NCBI RefSeq assembly: GCF_032477075.1
Contig: NZ_JAWDXO010000048.1
Coordinates: forward strand, 1 to 19,879
DNA length: 19,879 nucleotides
Direction: 5' to 3'
From: Fusobacterium sp.
Lineage (GTDB): Bacteria; Fusobacteriota; Fusobacteriia; Fusobacteriales; Fusobacteriaceae
Notes under the pieces: generated by a model
What the model was told of the DNA's origin: nothing
What the model saw: the letters and a program-made list of their open reading frames with translations, nothing else
Databases searched by the model: none
Part shown: positions 7,802-15,010 of the stretch, piece after piece
Position numbering within the stretch: position 1 is the first letter of the stretch
Layout: each line of letters begins with the position of its first letter
Position numbers and translations under genes: made by a program

Positions 7802-8779
7802 ATGTTTACTAGAACTAGAAGACTTAGAAGTTCTAAAGCTTTACGAGATATGGTAAGAAATGTAACAATTAATCTTAATGATTTTATCTACCCTCTTTTT
7901 ATAGAAGAAGGAGAAAATATAAAAGAAGAAATATCATCTATGCCTGGACAATATAGATGGTCAATTGACAGAATAGGTGCGGAACTTACTGAGCTGAAAG
8001 AGCTTGGTATAATTTCTGTTCTGCTTTTTGGTATTCCTAAGGACAAAGATCCCCAAGGTTCAGAAGCATATAATGACAAAGGAATTGTGCAGGAAGCCAT
8101 AAGATACATAAAGAAAAATTTTCCTGAATTTCTTATAATTACTGATGTGTGTATGTGTGAATATACTTCTCATGGACATTGCGGAATACTTGATGGATGT
8201 GAAGTTTTAAATGATGAAACTCTTAAATTTATAGCTAAAACAGCTCTTTCTCATGTAAAAGCTGGAGCAGATATTGTTGCTCCATCAGATATGATGGATG
8301 GGAGAATAATGGCTATAAGAGAAATTTTAGATAAGAATGGATATGTAAGCACTCCTATCATGGCATATAGTGCTAAATATTCATCAAATTATTATGGTCC
8401 TTTCAGAGAAGCTGCTGATTCTGCTCCTAGTTTTGGAGACAGAAAAAGTTATCAGATGGATTTCAGAAACTCAAAAGAATATTTTAGAGAAGTAGAAGCT
8501 GATATGGAGGAAGGAGCTGACTTTATAATGGTGAAACCTGCTCTTGCTTACCTTGATGTCATCAATGCTGTGTCTAATATTGATCTCCCTATTGTTGCAT
8601 ATAATGTAAGCGGAGAATATTCCATGGTAAAAGCTGCAGCTCAAAATGGCTGGATAGATGAAAAAGGTATTGTTATGGAAAATATGTTTGCTATGAAAAG
8701 AGCTGGAGTGAATATAATAATTACTTATCATGCTAAAGATATAGCTAAGTGGCATAAAAATAACGAAGTTATTTTTTAA
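7802..8779 (+). CDS. hemB: Delta-aminolevulinic acid dehydratase (porphobilinogen synthase)
   Basis: This enzyme condenses two 5-aminolevulinate molecules to porphobilinogen. Its 325 residues are full length. The active-site zinc triad is visible as C117, C119 and C127 in TDVCMCEYTSHGHC, so this is the zinc-type enzyme rather than the Asp-rich magnesium type. The two Schiff-base lysines are K192 (YSAKYSSNYYGPF) and K245 (MVKPALAYLD). The PSDMMDGRI and YNVSGEYSM motifs are intact. GGAGG overlaps the stop of cobA-hemD and the gap is 11 bases, so the genes are co-transcribed and probably coupled. Confidence 0.98.
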   Translation: MFTRTRRLRSSKALRDMVRNVTINLNDFIYPLFIEEGENIKEEISSMPGQYRWSIDRIGAELTELKELGIISVLLFGIPKDKDPQGSEAYNDKGIVQEAIRYIKKNFPEFLIITDVCMCEYTSHGHCGILDGCEVLNDETLKFIAKTALSHVKAGADIVAPSDMMDGRIMAIREILDKNGYVSTPIMAYSAKYSSNYYGPFREAADSAPSFGDRKSYQMDFRNSKEYFREVEADMEEGADFIMVKPALAYLDVINAVSNIDLPIVAYNVSGEYSMVKAAAQNGWIDEKGIVMENMFAMKRAGVNIIITYHAKDIAKWHKNNEVIF

Positions 8780-8799
8780 AGACTATACAAGGAGGAAAA

Positions 8800-10110
8800 A
8801 TGGAGCATAAAATTTCAACTGAAATTTTTAAAAAAGCTGAAAAATATATTCCTGGTGGTGTAAACAGCCCTGTCAGAGCTTTTAAATCTGTAAATAGAGA
8901 AGCTCCTATTTTTGCATGTAAAGGAAAAGGTGCAAGAATATGGGATGAAGATGGAAATGAATATATAGATTACATCTGCTCATGGGGACCATTAATTCTT
9001 GGACATAATCCTGAAAATGTAATAAATGGGGTCAGAGAAGCTATAGAAATGGGAAGTTCTTTTGGGCTGCCTACTAAAATGGAAGTAGAGCTTGCTGAAC
9101 TTATTATTAAATGCTGTCCTTCTATTGAAAAAGTGAGACTCACTACTTCTGGTACAGAGGCTACTATGTCTGCTGTAAGAGTAGCCAGATCCTATACAAA
9201 TAGAAACAAAATATTAAAATTTGAAGGATGTTATCATGGCCATTCTGATTCACTCTTAGTAAAATCTGGGTCAGGACTTTTAACTGATGGCTATCAAGAC
9301 AGCAATGGAATTACAGATGGGGTATTAAAGGACACTCTTACTGTTCCTTTTGGAGATATTTCTGCTATTAAAACTATCCTTGAAAAAAAAGATGTAGCTT
9401 GTCTTATCATGGAACCTGTTCCTGCTAATATGGGAATGATTTATCCTGATATAGAATTTTTAAAAGAAATAAGGGAAATTTGTACTGCTACAGGTACTAT
9501 TTTAATATTTGATGAAGTTATATCAGGCTTTAGATTATCTTTAGGTGGAGCTCAAGAATTCTTTGGGATCACTCCTGATATGACTACTCTTGGAAAAATA
9601 ATTGGTGGTGGATATCCTGTTGGGGCATTTGGTGGTAAAGCTGAAATAATGGAACTTATTGCTCCTGTTGGAAGAGTATATCATGCAGGAACTCTTTCTG
9701 GAAATCCTGTTTCTGTAAGAGCTGGGTTTGAAACTATCAGCTATCTATTTAATAACAAAGAAACTTTGTATAAAAATTTAAAGGAAAAAACTCAATATCT
9801 TGTAAATAATATAAAGAATCTTGCTCTTAAATATAGTGTTCCTGTATGTGTAAATACAATAGGATCTCTTTTCACTATATTTTTTACTGACAGATCTGAA
9901 GTAAAAAATCTTGAGGATGCTCTTTCTTCTAATACTGAAAACTTTGCAATATATTTCAATACAATGCTGGAAAATGGAATTATCTGCCCTCCATCTCAGT
10001 TTGAAGCTCATTTTATATCAGCAGCACATACTAAAGAAGATTTAGATAAAACTCTTACTTCAATAGAAAAAGCCTTTAAATTTATTGGGGAAAAGAATAA
10101 TGGAAAATAA
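8800..10110 (+). CDS. hemL: Glutamate-1-semialdehyde 2,1-aminomutase
   Basis: This PLP enzyme converts glutamate-1-semialdehyde, the HemA product, into 5-aminolevulinate. The 436 residues are full length. Landmarks are PGGVNSPVRAF at 18-28, TSGTEATMSAVR at 116-127, the cofactor loop CYHGHSDS, IFDEVISGFR with D238 contacting the PLP nitrogen, and K266 in TTLGKIIGGGYPVGAFGG as the Schiff-base lysine. AGTLSGNPVS near 295 is also conserved. The ATG follows AAGGAGG by 5 bases, and the gene starts 20 bases after hemB. Its stop codon overlaps the start of the next gene by 11 bases. Confidence 0.98.
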   Translation: MEHKISTEIFKKAEKYIPGGVNSPVRAFKSVNREAPIFACKGKGARIWDEDGNEYIDYICSWGPLILGHNPENVINGVREAIEMGSSFGLPTKMEVELAELIIKCCPSIEKVRLTTSGTEATMSAVRVARSYTNRNKILKFEGCYHGHSDSLLVKSGSGLLTDGYQDSNGITDGVLKDTLTVPFGDISAIKTILEKKDVACLIMEPVPANMGMIYPDIEFLKEIREICTATGTILIFDEVISGFRLSLGGAQEFFGITPDMTTLGKIIGGGYPVGAFGGKAEIMELIAPVGRVYHAGTLSGNPVSVRAGFETISYLFNNKETLYKNLKEKTQYLVNNIKNLALKYSVPVCVNTIGSLFTIFFTDRSEVKNLEDALSSNTENFAIYFNTMLENGIICPPSQFEAHFISAAHTKEDLDKTLTSIEKAFKFIGEKNNGK

Positions 10111-10555
10111 CTTTTTTCCTGTATTTCTAGATTTAAAAAACAAAAATATACTTGTAATTGGAGCTGGAAAAATAGCTTTCAGAAAAACTGAAACACTTTT
10201 GAAATATGGTGCAAAAATTAAAGTTATTACTAAAAATATAAAAGAAGAAAAATTTAAAAACTTAAAAAATATAGAATTAGCTTTAGATATATTTAAAGAA
10301 GATATGCTTAATGATACATTTATGGTAATAGCTGCTACAGATGATACTTCTTTTAACAAATATATTTTTGAATTATGCAGTAAAAAAAATATACTTGTCA
10401 ATAATATTACATCTAAAGCAGATATGAACTGTCGTTTTTCAAGCGTTTTTGAGAATGATGAATATCAAATTGCTATCTCTGCAAAAGGAGATCCTAAAAA
10501 ATCAAAAACTCTTAAAGAAAAAATAATTAATTTTTTTAATACTCAAGAACATTAG
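10100..10555 (+). CDS. Precorrin-2 dehydrogenase / sirohydrochlorin ferrochelatase-like (CysG N-domain, Met8/SirC type)
   Basis: This 151-residue protein matches the N-terminal NAD-binding module of CysG/Met8. It begins with FFPVFLDLKNKNILVIGAGK (Rossmann turn near residue 25) followed by FRKTETLLKYGA. It continues with VIAATDD, the Asn-rich ILVNNITS strand, and ISAKGDPKKSKTLKEKI, corresponding to the IST-G-SP-LA segment. It should oxidise precorrin-2 to sirohydrochlorin with NAD and perhaps insert iron or cobalt. It is shorter than the usual 200 or more residues, lacking most of the C-terminal helical part. The Asp at the NVVD position of CysG appears to be Thr, so ferrochelatase activity is uncertain. 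An upstream TTG at 10085 is in frame, but the ATG at 10100, with GGGGA before it, is more likely. It overlaps hemL. Confidence 0.85.
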   Translation: MENNFFPVFLDLKNKNILVIGAGKIAFRKTETLLKYGAKIKVITKNIKEEKFKNLKNIELALDIFKEDMLNDTFMVIAATDDTSFNKYIFELCSKKNILVNNITSKADMNCRFSSVFENDEYQIAISAKGDPKKSKTLKEKIINFFNTQEH

Positions 10556-10564
10556 GAGGTAATA

Positions 10565-10942
10565 ATGAAAAGAATTATTCATACTGAAAAAGCCCCTGTT
10601 GCTTTAGGACCATATTCACAAGCTGTTGAAGTTAATGGTACCCTTTTCATATCTGGCCAGATACCTTTTCTTCCAGAAACTATGTCTCTTGTTTCTGAAG
10701 ATATACAAGACCAAACTAAACAGTCCCTTGAAAATGTAAAAGCTATTCTTGAAGCTGCTGGATATACTTTCAAAAATGTGATAAAAGCTACTGTCTTTAT
10801 AAAAAATATGGAAGATTTTGCTCTTATGAATGAAGTATATAATGAGTATCTTGGAAATATAAAACCTGCAAGAGCGTGTATAGAAGTTGCAAGACTTCCT
10901 AAAGATGTGAAAGTAGAAATAGAGGTTATTGCTATGAAATAA
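10565..10942 (+). CDS. ridA: RidA family enamine/imine deaminase
   Basis: This 125-residue protein of the RidA/YjgF/UK114 family hydrolyses reactive enamines such as 2-aminoacrylate, which would otherwise damage PLP enzymes. It normally forms trimers. Signatures are APVALGPYSQAVEVNG at 10-25, LFISGQIPF, the central QTKQSLENVKAILEAAG helix, and the C-terminal PARACIEVARLPKDVKVEIE. That last segment holds the conserved Arg that binds the substrate carboxylate. AGGAGG precedes the ATG, only 9 bases lie between it and the previous stop, and a terminator follows directly, so it is the last gene of the tetrapyrrole operon. Protection of HemL or other PLP enzymes is an inference from family knowledge. 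Confidence 0.93.
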   Translation: MKRIIHTEKAPVALGPYSQAVEVNGTLFISGQIPFLPETMSLVSEDIQDQTKQSLENVKAILEAAGYTFKNVIKATVFIKNMEDFALMNEVYNEYLGNIKPARACIEVARLPKDVKVEIEVIAMK

Positions 10943-10944
10943 CC

Positions 10945-10978
10945 AAAAAGGTCAGTACAAAATCTACTGACCTTTTTT
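10945..10978 (+). terminator. Bidirectional terminator between ridA and the HU-like genes
   Basis: A perfect 13-bp stem (10945-10957 with 10965-10977) with a 7-nt loop has A and T runs on its outer sides, so it can stop transcription from both directions. It ends the tetrapyrrole operon on the plus strand and the convergent HU-like pair on the minus strand. Confidence 0.92.
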
Positions 10979-10991
10979 ATTTTTAATTATA

Positions 10992-11264
10992 TTATTTTTC
11001 TTTTTTTACTTTAGTCGGAGTAAACTTTACTACTGCTAAAGGATGAATTGTCATTCTTTCCTTAGTCTTAGGGTTACTGATTACTCTAGGTCTTCTTCTC
11101 AAAAGAGAAAAAGTACCTACTTCTTTAAACTTTATATTCCCAGCATCAACAATATTCTTTTCTATTAAATCCAAAAGTACATCTACATCTTTTTTGGCAT
11201 TTGCATTAGTAATTCTTTTTTCATGGTTTTCTTTATATTTTTTTATAAAGTGTAATTTATCCAT
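10992..11264 (-). CDS. HU/IHF-family DNA-binding protein, second gene of a pair
   Basis: This 90-residue basic protein has the HU fold. An N-terminal helical pair (to about residue 40) leads into IKFKEVGTFSLLRRRPR, equivalent to the conserved GFG-F strand region. The DNA arm and tail follow with NPKTKERMTIHPLAVVKFTP, close to the family NPxTGE...I.A...FKPGK pattern. It lacks the standard MNKxELI N-terminus, so it is a divergent paralogue rather than the main HU. Its start overlaps the stop of the upstream HU-like gene by 8 bases, with GAGGGGA as ribosome site, which suggests coupled translation and possibly a heterodimer. The likely role is DNA bending or nucleoid structure; the specific target is unknown. 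Confidence 0.82.
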   Translation of the reverse strand: MDKLHFIKKYKENHEKRITNANAKKDVDVLLDLIEKNIVDAGNIKFKEVGTFSLLRRRPRVISNPKTKERMTIHPLAVVKFTPTKVKKEK

Positions 11265-11562
11265 CTATCTTCCCCTCTTCAATCTTATCATTTACAAACT
11301 TTATAAGACCCTTTCCAGAACTGAATTTTATTTTTCTGCTTCCAGGAATTATTATCTCTATTTTTGTCTTAAGTTCAACCATTCTCCTAGGTCTGACAGT
11401 CCTCATTTCAAAACTTCCCCAATTTTTAAACTTAATTTTTTCACCTTTTTCAAGATATTCTCTTACAGTTTTCCAGAAAGTATCAACCTTTTCTTTAGCC
11501 TCTTCTAAATTTTTTAACCCTCTTTCTTTCATATACAGTTTTAAAAACTCTTTTTCTCCCAT
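11257..11562 (-). CDS. Divergent HU/IHF-family protein, first gene of a pair
   Basis: This 101-residue protein has the HU layout but weaker sequence match than its neighbour. A helical N-terminus to about residue 40 is followed by GEKIKFKNWGSFEMRTVRPRR, which keeps the glycine-turn-strand core of HU proteins, and a basic C-terminal strand (IPGSRKIKFSSGKGLIKF) that matches the FKPGK-x-L end. The usual NPxTGE arm tip is replaced by VELKTKIE. The ATG at 11562 follows AAAAGGAG. It is co-transcribed with the overlapping downstream HU-like gene. It could be an HU-like structural protein or a site-specific IHF-like factor; this is not decidable from sequence. Confidence 0.75.
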   Translation of the reverse strand: MGEKEFLKLYMKERGLKNLEEAKEKVDTFWKTVREYLEKGEKIKFKNWGSFEMRTVRPRRMVELKTKIEIIIPGSRKIKFSSGKGLIKFVNDKIEEGKIDG

Positions 11563-11770
11563 ACTTACTCCTTTTAAAACTAATTTTATTTCACCACAAT
11601 ATTAAACTATTTTTTTTTATTCTACATTTTATTATATTCTTAAAAGCACATATATTTAAAGTATTTATTATCATTTTAGCGTTTAAATATGTTTATGTCA
11701 ATATACTTTCTTATTTTTTTATATATAAAAAGTATTATATATATTCTAATATTTGGCTTATTTTTTCATA
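11563..11770. other. AT-rich spacer upstream of the HU-like pair
   Basis: About 200 bases of A/T-rich DNA without a credible gene. It contains the promoter of the HU-like pair at 11673-11701 and borders the bactofilin terminator. Confidence 0.7.
11673..11701 (-). promoter_or_regulatory. Promoter of the HU-like gene pair
   Basis: On the minus strand, TTGACA (11701-11696) and TAAAAT (11678-11673) are 17 bases apart. Transcription would start near 11666, leaving a leader of about 100 bases. Confidence 0.65.
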
Positions 11771-11771
11771 T

Positions 11772-11820
11772 AAAAAAGATGGCTATAAATTTTAAAACTT
11801 TAACTTTTTAGCCATCTTTA
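11772..11820 (-). terminator. Terminator of the bactofilin gene
   Basis: An 11-bp stem (11775-11785 with 11809-11819) with an A/T-rich loop is followed on the minus strand by T residues (complement of 11772-11777). It lies about 10 bases past the bactofilin stop. Confidence 0.8.
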
Positions 11821-11829
11821 ATTATTTTT

Positions 11830-12216
11830 TTATTTCATTTCTATATATTCATTTAATTGTTTTTTTTGATTTCTCCCTTCAAAATATGAATCTCTTTCTA
11901 AGATTAACTTAGAACTTGTTATATCTCCTACTACCTTACTGTTAGTTAATATTTCAACAATATCCGCTTCAAGCTCACCTTTACATATCCCACTTACAAT
12001 TATTTTATAAGCTCTGATTTTTCCATTTACTCTTCCACTTGTTCCAACTGTAACTATAGCATTTGAAATAATGTTTCCTGTAATTATTCCATCTATATGA
12101 AGATTGCATTCGTTAGTGATATCTCCTACTATTGCACTTCCTTTGGAAATAGCTGTCATCCCTTTTGCTGAAAAATCTGCCTCTATATCTTTATTATTCC
12201 TGCTAAACAATCCCAT
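11830..12216 (-). CDS. Bactofilin family cytoskeletal protein
   Basis: This 128-residue protein shows the bactofilin core: a right-handed beta-helix built from short hydrophobic/glycine repeats. Typical segments are AISKGSAIVGDITNECNLHI, DGIITGNI and VGTSGRVNGKIRAYKIIVSG. Further turns with GELEADIVEILTNSKVVGDI follow. Short disordered ends flank the core (MGLFSRNNKD and QKKQLNEYIEMK), as usual. Bactofilins polymerise without nucleotide into filaments that scaffold envelope or cell-shape proteins. The Phe-containing N-terminus may aid membrane contact, which is an inference. The gene stands alone, with no peptidase or other shape gene beside it. The ATG follows a GGGGGA-type site. Confidence 0.9.
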   Translation of the reverse strand: MGLFSRNNKDIEADFSAKGMTAISKGSAIVGDITNECNLHIDGIITGNIISNAIVTVGTSGRVNGKIRAYKIIVSGICKGELEADIVEILTNSKVVGDITSSKLILERDSYFEGRNQKKQLNEYIEMK

Positions 12217-12296
12217 ACCTCCCCCTTAAAAATTTATTTAATATTAATTATGTATTCTTAAAGTAATTCTTTTTTATTATTTACTCTATTTCTTAT

Positions 12297-12325
12297 AGAT
12301 TATATGTTTTTTTACTTTGTGTCAA
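12297..12325 (-). promoter_or_regulatory. Candidate promoter of the bactofilin gene
   Basis: TTGACA on the minus strand (12325-12320) has TAATCT at 17-base spacing (12302-12297), or a perfect TATAAT at a short 15-base spacing (12304-12299). The -35 match is good; the -10 choice is unclear. Confidence 0.5.
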
Positions 12326-12506
12326 ACTTTTTTTCTTTTTTAAATTTTATTATATTTTTTCATTGAAAATAAAAATCAAATTATAATCTTTTTTATTTGA
12401 AAATAAAATTCTATTTATAATTAATATGAAAATATTTTTTTAATTAGAAAATTAAATAGAATTATGTTCTAATATAATTCAATTTTTAATTTTTTTTATT
12501 TTTTTA

Positions 12507-12535
12507 TTGACCATTTTTAGACAAAGTGATATTAT
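12507..12535 (+). promoter_or_regulatory. Promoter of the amino acid ABC operon
   Basis: TTGACC (12507-12512) and TATTAT (12530-12535) are exactly 17 bases apart, about 90 bases before the binding-protein gene. Confidence 0.65.
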
Positions 12536-12626
12536 TCGTTCTATATTAAAAAATTATATTTTATTTTACAATTAAATATAATATATTAATATTCTATAAA
12601 ATTAAATATTTTAGGGAGGTTTTACT

Positions 12627-13370
12627 ATGAAGAAAGTTGTTTCACTTTTGTTTGCAAGTATTTTAATGGTTTCATTATATTCTTATACATTAGGTGGTGA
12701 AAAAGTATATAAAATAGCTACTGACACAACTTATGCCCCTTTTGAATTTGAAAATGATAAAGGAGAATTGGTAGGAATAGATATGGATTTAATGAAAGCT
12801 ATTGCCAATGATCAAAAATTCAAATATGATGTAGAAGTAGTTGGATTTTCTGCTGCTCTTACTTCTATGGAAACAGGACAATCTGATGGGGTAATTGCTG
12901 GAATGACTATTACTGAAGAACGTAAAGAAAAATATGATTTCTCTGTTCCATATTTTGATACTGGAGTATCTATGGGAGTTAAAATTGGTTCTGCTATAAA
13001 ATCTTATGAAGATTTAAAAGGAAAAAAAGTAGCTGCTAAAATTAGTACTGTAAGTTGTAAATATGCTGAATCTATTGCTGATAAATATGGCTTTGAAATT
13101 GTATATTTTGAAGATTCTACAAGCATGTTTCAAGATGTTCTTTTAGAAAACTCTGTTGCATGTTTTGAAGATTTTCCTGTACTTGGATATGAAATATCTC
13201 GTGGACTTGGATTAAAAATGCCTTTAGGTATAGAACAACCTGCATCTTATGGTTTGGCTGTCATGAAAGGAATGAATAAAGATCTTTTGGAGTCATTTAA
13301 TAAAGGTCTATCTAACTTGAAAGATAGTGGCGAATATCAAAAAATATTAGATAGATACATTTCTAAATAA
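12627..13370 (+). CDS. Polar amino acid ABC transporter, periplasmic substrate-binding protein
   Basis: This 247-residue protein belongs to the type 2 periplasmic binding proteins (GlnH/HisJ/ArtJ family). A Sec signal of about 20 residues (MKKVVSLLFASILMVS...) has no lipobox Cys, so the mature form should be soluble in a periplasm. The mature part begins with YKIATDTTYAPFEFEND and GIDMDLMKAIA. The ligand-carboxylate Arg is in GMTITEERKEKYDFS, and the Asp that usually holds the amino group is likely within CFEDFP. Whether it binds Gln, Arg, His or cystine cannot be told from sequence. GGGAGG precedes the ATG. It is the first gene of a three-gene import operon. Confidence 0.93.
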   Translation: MKKVVSLLFASILMVSLYSYTLGGEKVYKIATDTTYAPFEFENDKGELVGIDMDLMKAIANDQKFKYDVEVVGFSAALTSMETGQSDGVIAGMTITEERKEKYDFSVPYFDTGVSMGVKIGSAIKSYEDLKGKKVAAKISTVSCKYAESIADKYGFEIVYFEDSTSMFQDVLLENSVACFEDFPVLGYEISRGLGLKMPLGIEQPASYGLAVMKGMNKDLLESFNKGLSNLKDSGEYQKILDRYISK

Positions 13371-13392
13371 TTATTCATAAAGGATGTAAAAT

Positions 13393-14073
13393 ATGGCTTT
13401 TATAAATATCTTAATTAAATATTATCCCTCCTTCATTGCTGCATTAATAGAAACAATTAAATTATCCATTATATCTCTTATAGCTGCTACTATTTTAGGT
13501 ACAATATTTGGATTATTTAAAATAACAAAAAATGTAGTATTAAAAGGGATTGCAAATATATATATCGAAATTATACGTGGAACTCCTCTTATGGTACAAG
13601 CATTTATCATTTACTATGGATTTGCCCAGCTTTTAAGACCTATTGGATTTACATGGGCATCTATTGGAGGAGCCTTTACAGCTGGAGCTATAGCTATGAG
13701 TCTCAATGCTGGAGCTTATATGGCTGAAATAATAAGAAGTGGTATAGAGGCAGTAGACCAAGGACAAATGGAGGCTGCTCGAAGTCTAGGTTTATCATAT
13801 TCAAAGGCTATGAGAAAAGTTATTTTTCCTCAAGCTCTTCGAATAATGCTTCCTTCTATAATAAATCAGTTTATAATTTCCCTGAAGGATACCTCTATCC
13901 TTTCTGTAATAGGAATACGTGAGCTTACTATGAATGGAAAAATAATAGCTGCTAACTCTGCTTCTCTAGTAATGGCTATATGGCTAGTAGTTGCTTTCTT
14001 CTATTTTATTGTCTGTCTTTTTCTTTCTTGTGCTGCTAAAATAGCAGAAAGGAGACTAAACTATGGAAAGTAA
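13393..14073 (+). CDS. Polar amino acid ABC transporter, permease
   Basis: This 226-residue inner-membrane protein of the HisM/GlnP family has about five membrane spans (first near 12-40, last near 195-215). The cytoplasmic EAA loop, which docks on the ATPase, is visible as EAARSLGLSYSKAMRKVIFP. The IEIIRGTPLMVQ segment typical of the family is at about 58-69. Only one permease gene is present, so the channel is likely a homodimer. AAAGGA precedes the ATG, 22 bases after the binding-protein stop. The 3' end overlaps the ATPase gene by 11 bases. Confidence 0.94.
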   Translation: MAFINILIKYYPSFIAALIETIKLSIISLIAATILGTIFGLFKITKNVVLKGIANIYIEIIRGTPLMVQAFIIYYGFAQLLRPIGFTWASIGGAFTAGAIAMSLNAGAYMAEIIRSGIEAVDQGQMEAARSLGLSYSKAMRKVIFPQALRIMLPSIINQFIISLKDTSILSVIGIRELTMNGKIIAANSASLVMAIWLVVAFFYFIVCLFLSCAAKIAERRLNYGK

Positions 14074-14794
14074 AATATATGTTAAAGGATTAAAGAAAAA
14101 TTTTGGAGATCTTGAAGTTTTAAAATGTATTAATATGAATATATCTGAGGGAGAAGTTGTATGTCTTATAGGTCCTTCAGGTTCTGGAAAAAGCACTCTT
14201 TTAAGATGTTTAAATAGACTGGGAGATTTTTCTGAGGGAGAAATTTTTATAGCTGGTTCCTCTATAACTGATAAAAAAATTAATATAAATAAAGTAAGGG
14301 AAAAAATAGGAATGGTTTTTCAACATTTTAATCTCTTTCCTCATCTTACAGTTATAGAAAATATAGTTCTTGCTCCTACAATGCTCCAAATCATGAATAG
14401 AAATGCTGCAAAAGAAAAAGCTCTTCAGCTCTTAAATCGTGTAGGCCTTTTAGATAAAGCAGATGCATATCCTTCTCAACTTTCAGGTGGACAAAAACAA
14501 AGAGTAGCAATAGCAAGATCACTTGCTATGAACCCTGAAATAATGCTTTTTGATGAACCAACAAGCGCTCTTGATCCTGAAATGATAGGAGAAGTATTAG
14601 ATGTTATGAAACAGTTGGCTGCTGAAGGAATGACTATGATTGTAGTTACTCATGAAATGAGGTTTGCTAAAGAAGTTTCTGATAGAATTATATTTATGGA
14701 TGATGGATATATAGTAGAAGAAGGTAAACCTGAAGATATATTTTCACACCCTAAAAATTTAAGAACAATTGATTTTCTTAATAAAATAATTTAG
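14063..14794 (+). CDS. Polar amino acid ABC transporter, ATP-binding protein
   Basis: This 243-residue ATPase powers the importer from the cytoplasmic side. It has Walker A GPSGSGKST at 37-45, a Q-loop in GMVFQHFNLFPHLTV, the signature LSGGQKQRVAIARSLA, and Walker B IMLFDEPTSALDP. The H-loop VVTHEMRFAKEVSDR and the EEGKPEDIFSHP end typical of GlnQ/HisP/ArtP close it. AGGAGA lies within the end of the permease gene, so the two are probably translated together. An 11-bp inverted repeat overlaps its stop codon. Confidence 0.96.
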   Translation: MESKIYVKGLKKNFGDLEVLKCINMNISEGEVVCLIGPSGSGKSTLLRCLNRLGDFSEGEIFIAGSSITDKKININKVREKIGMVFQHFNLFPHLTVIENIVLAPTMLQIMNRNAAKEKALQLLNRVGLLDKADAYPSQLSGGQKQRVAIARSLAMNPEIMLFDEPTSALDPEMIGEVLDVMKQLAAEGMTMIVVTHEMRFAKEVSDRIIFMDDGYIVEEGKPEDIFSHPKNLRTIDFLNKII

Positions 14795-14850
14795 TTCCCT
14801 TATATTTTATTTGGATAACAGGTCAAAAAATAATAAGTTGAACTAAATTA
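14787..14850 (+). repeat. Inverted repeat around the ABC ATPase stop codon
   Basis: 14787-14797 and 14840-14850 are perfect 11-bp inverted copies with 42 bases between. The inner flanks can extend the pairing imperfectly. It may be a 3'-end mRNA hairpin; there is no T-run, so it is not a typical terminator. A smaller hairpin (14850-14854 with 14862-14866) follows. Confidence 0.5.
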
Positions 14851-14898
14851 CTATCCTTGTTATAGTAAATAATTAAAAATATTTTTTATTTTATATTA

Positions 14899-14932
14899 AA
14901 AAAGGCTATAGAAAAATTCTATGGCCTTTTTA
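14899..14932 (+). terminator. Terminator of the amino acid ABC operon
   Basis: A 13-bp stem (14899-14911 with 14919-14931, one G-T pair) with a 7-nt loop ends in five T residues. It lies about 105 bases past the ATPase stop and 13 bases before the next promoter. Confidence 0.85.
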
Positions 14933-14943
14933 TCTTTTGCCTC

Positions 14944-14972
14944 TTGACAAATTCCTTTCCAATTCGTATAAT
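14944..14972 (+). promoter_or_regulatory. Consensus promoter of the riboswitch-controlled exporter
   Basis: A perfect TTGACA (14944-14949) and perfect TATAAT (14967-14972) are exactly 17 bases apart. Start would be near 14979. Such a strong promoter suits a gene whose output is set afterwards by a terminating riboswitch. Confidence 0.93.
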
Positions 14973-15010
14973 AACTATAATATTGCACTGATGCATTCTC
15001 TTATAAAAGG

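Larger units (their letters stand above)
12217..12626. other. 410-base AT-rich divergent spacer with direct repeats
   Basis: No credible gene. It holds promoter candidates for bactofilin (12297-12325, minus) and for the ABC operon (12507-12535, plus). Between them is a tandem duplication with a 34-base period. The 12-mer TTGAAAATAAAA occurs at 12363 and 12397, and each copy is followed 7 bases later by TATAAT (12382 and 12416). The 13-base spacing between TTGAAA and TATAAT is too short for a normal promoter, so the repeats are more likely a binding site or simple duplication. Confidence 0.65.
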
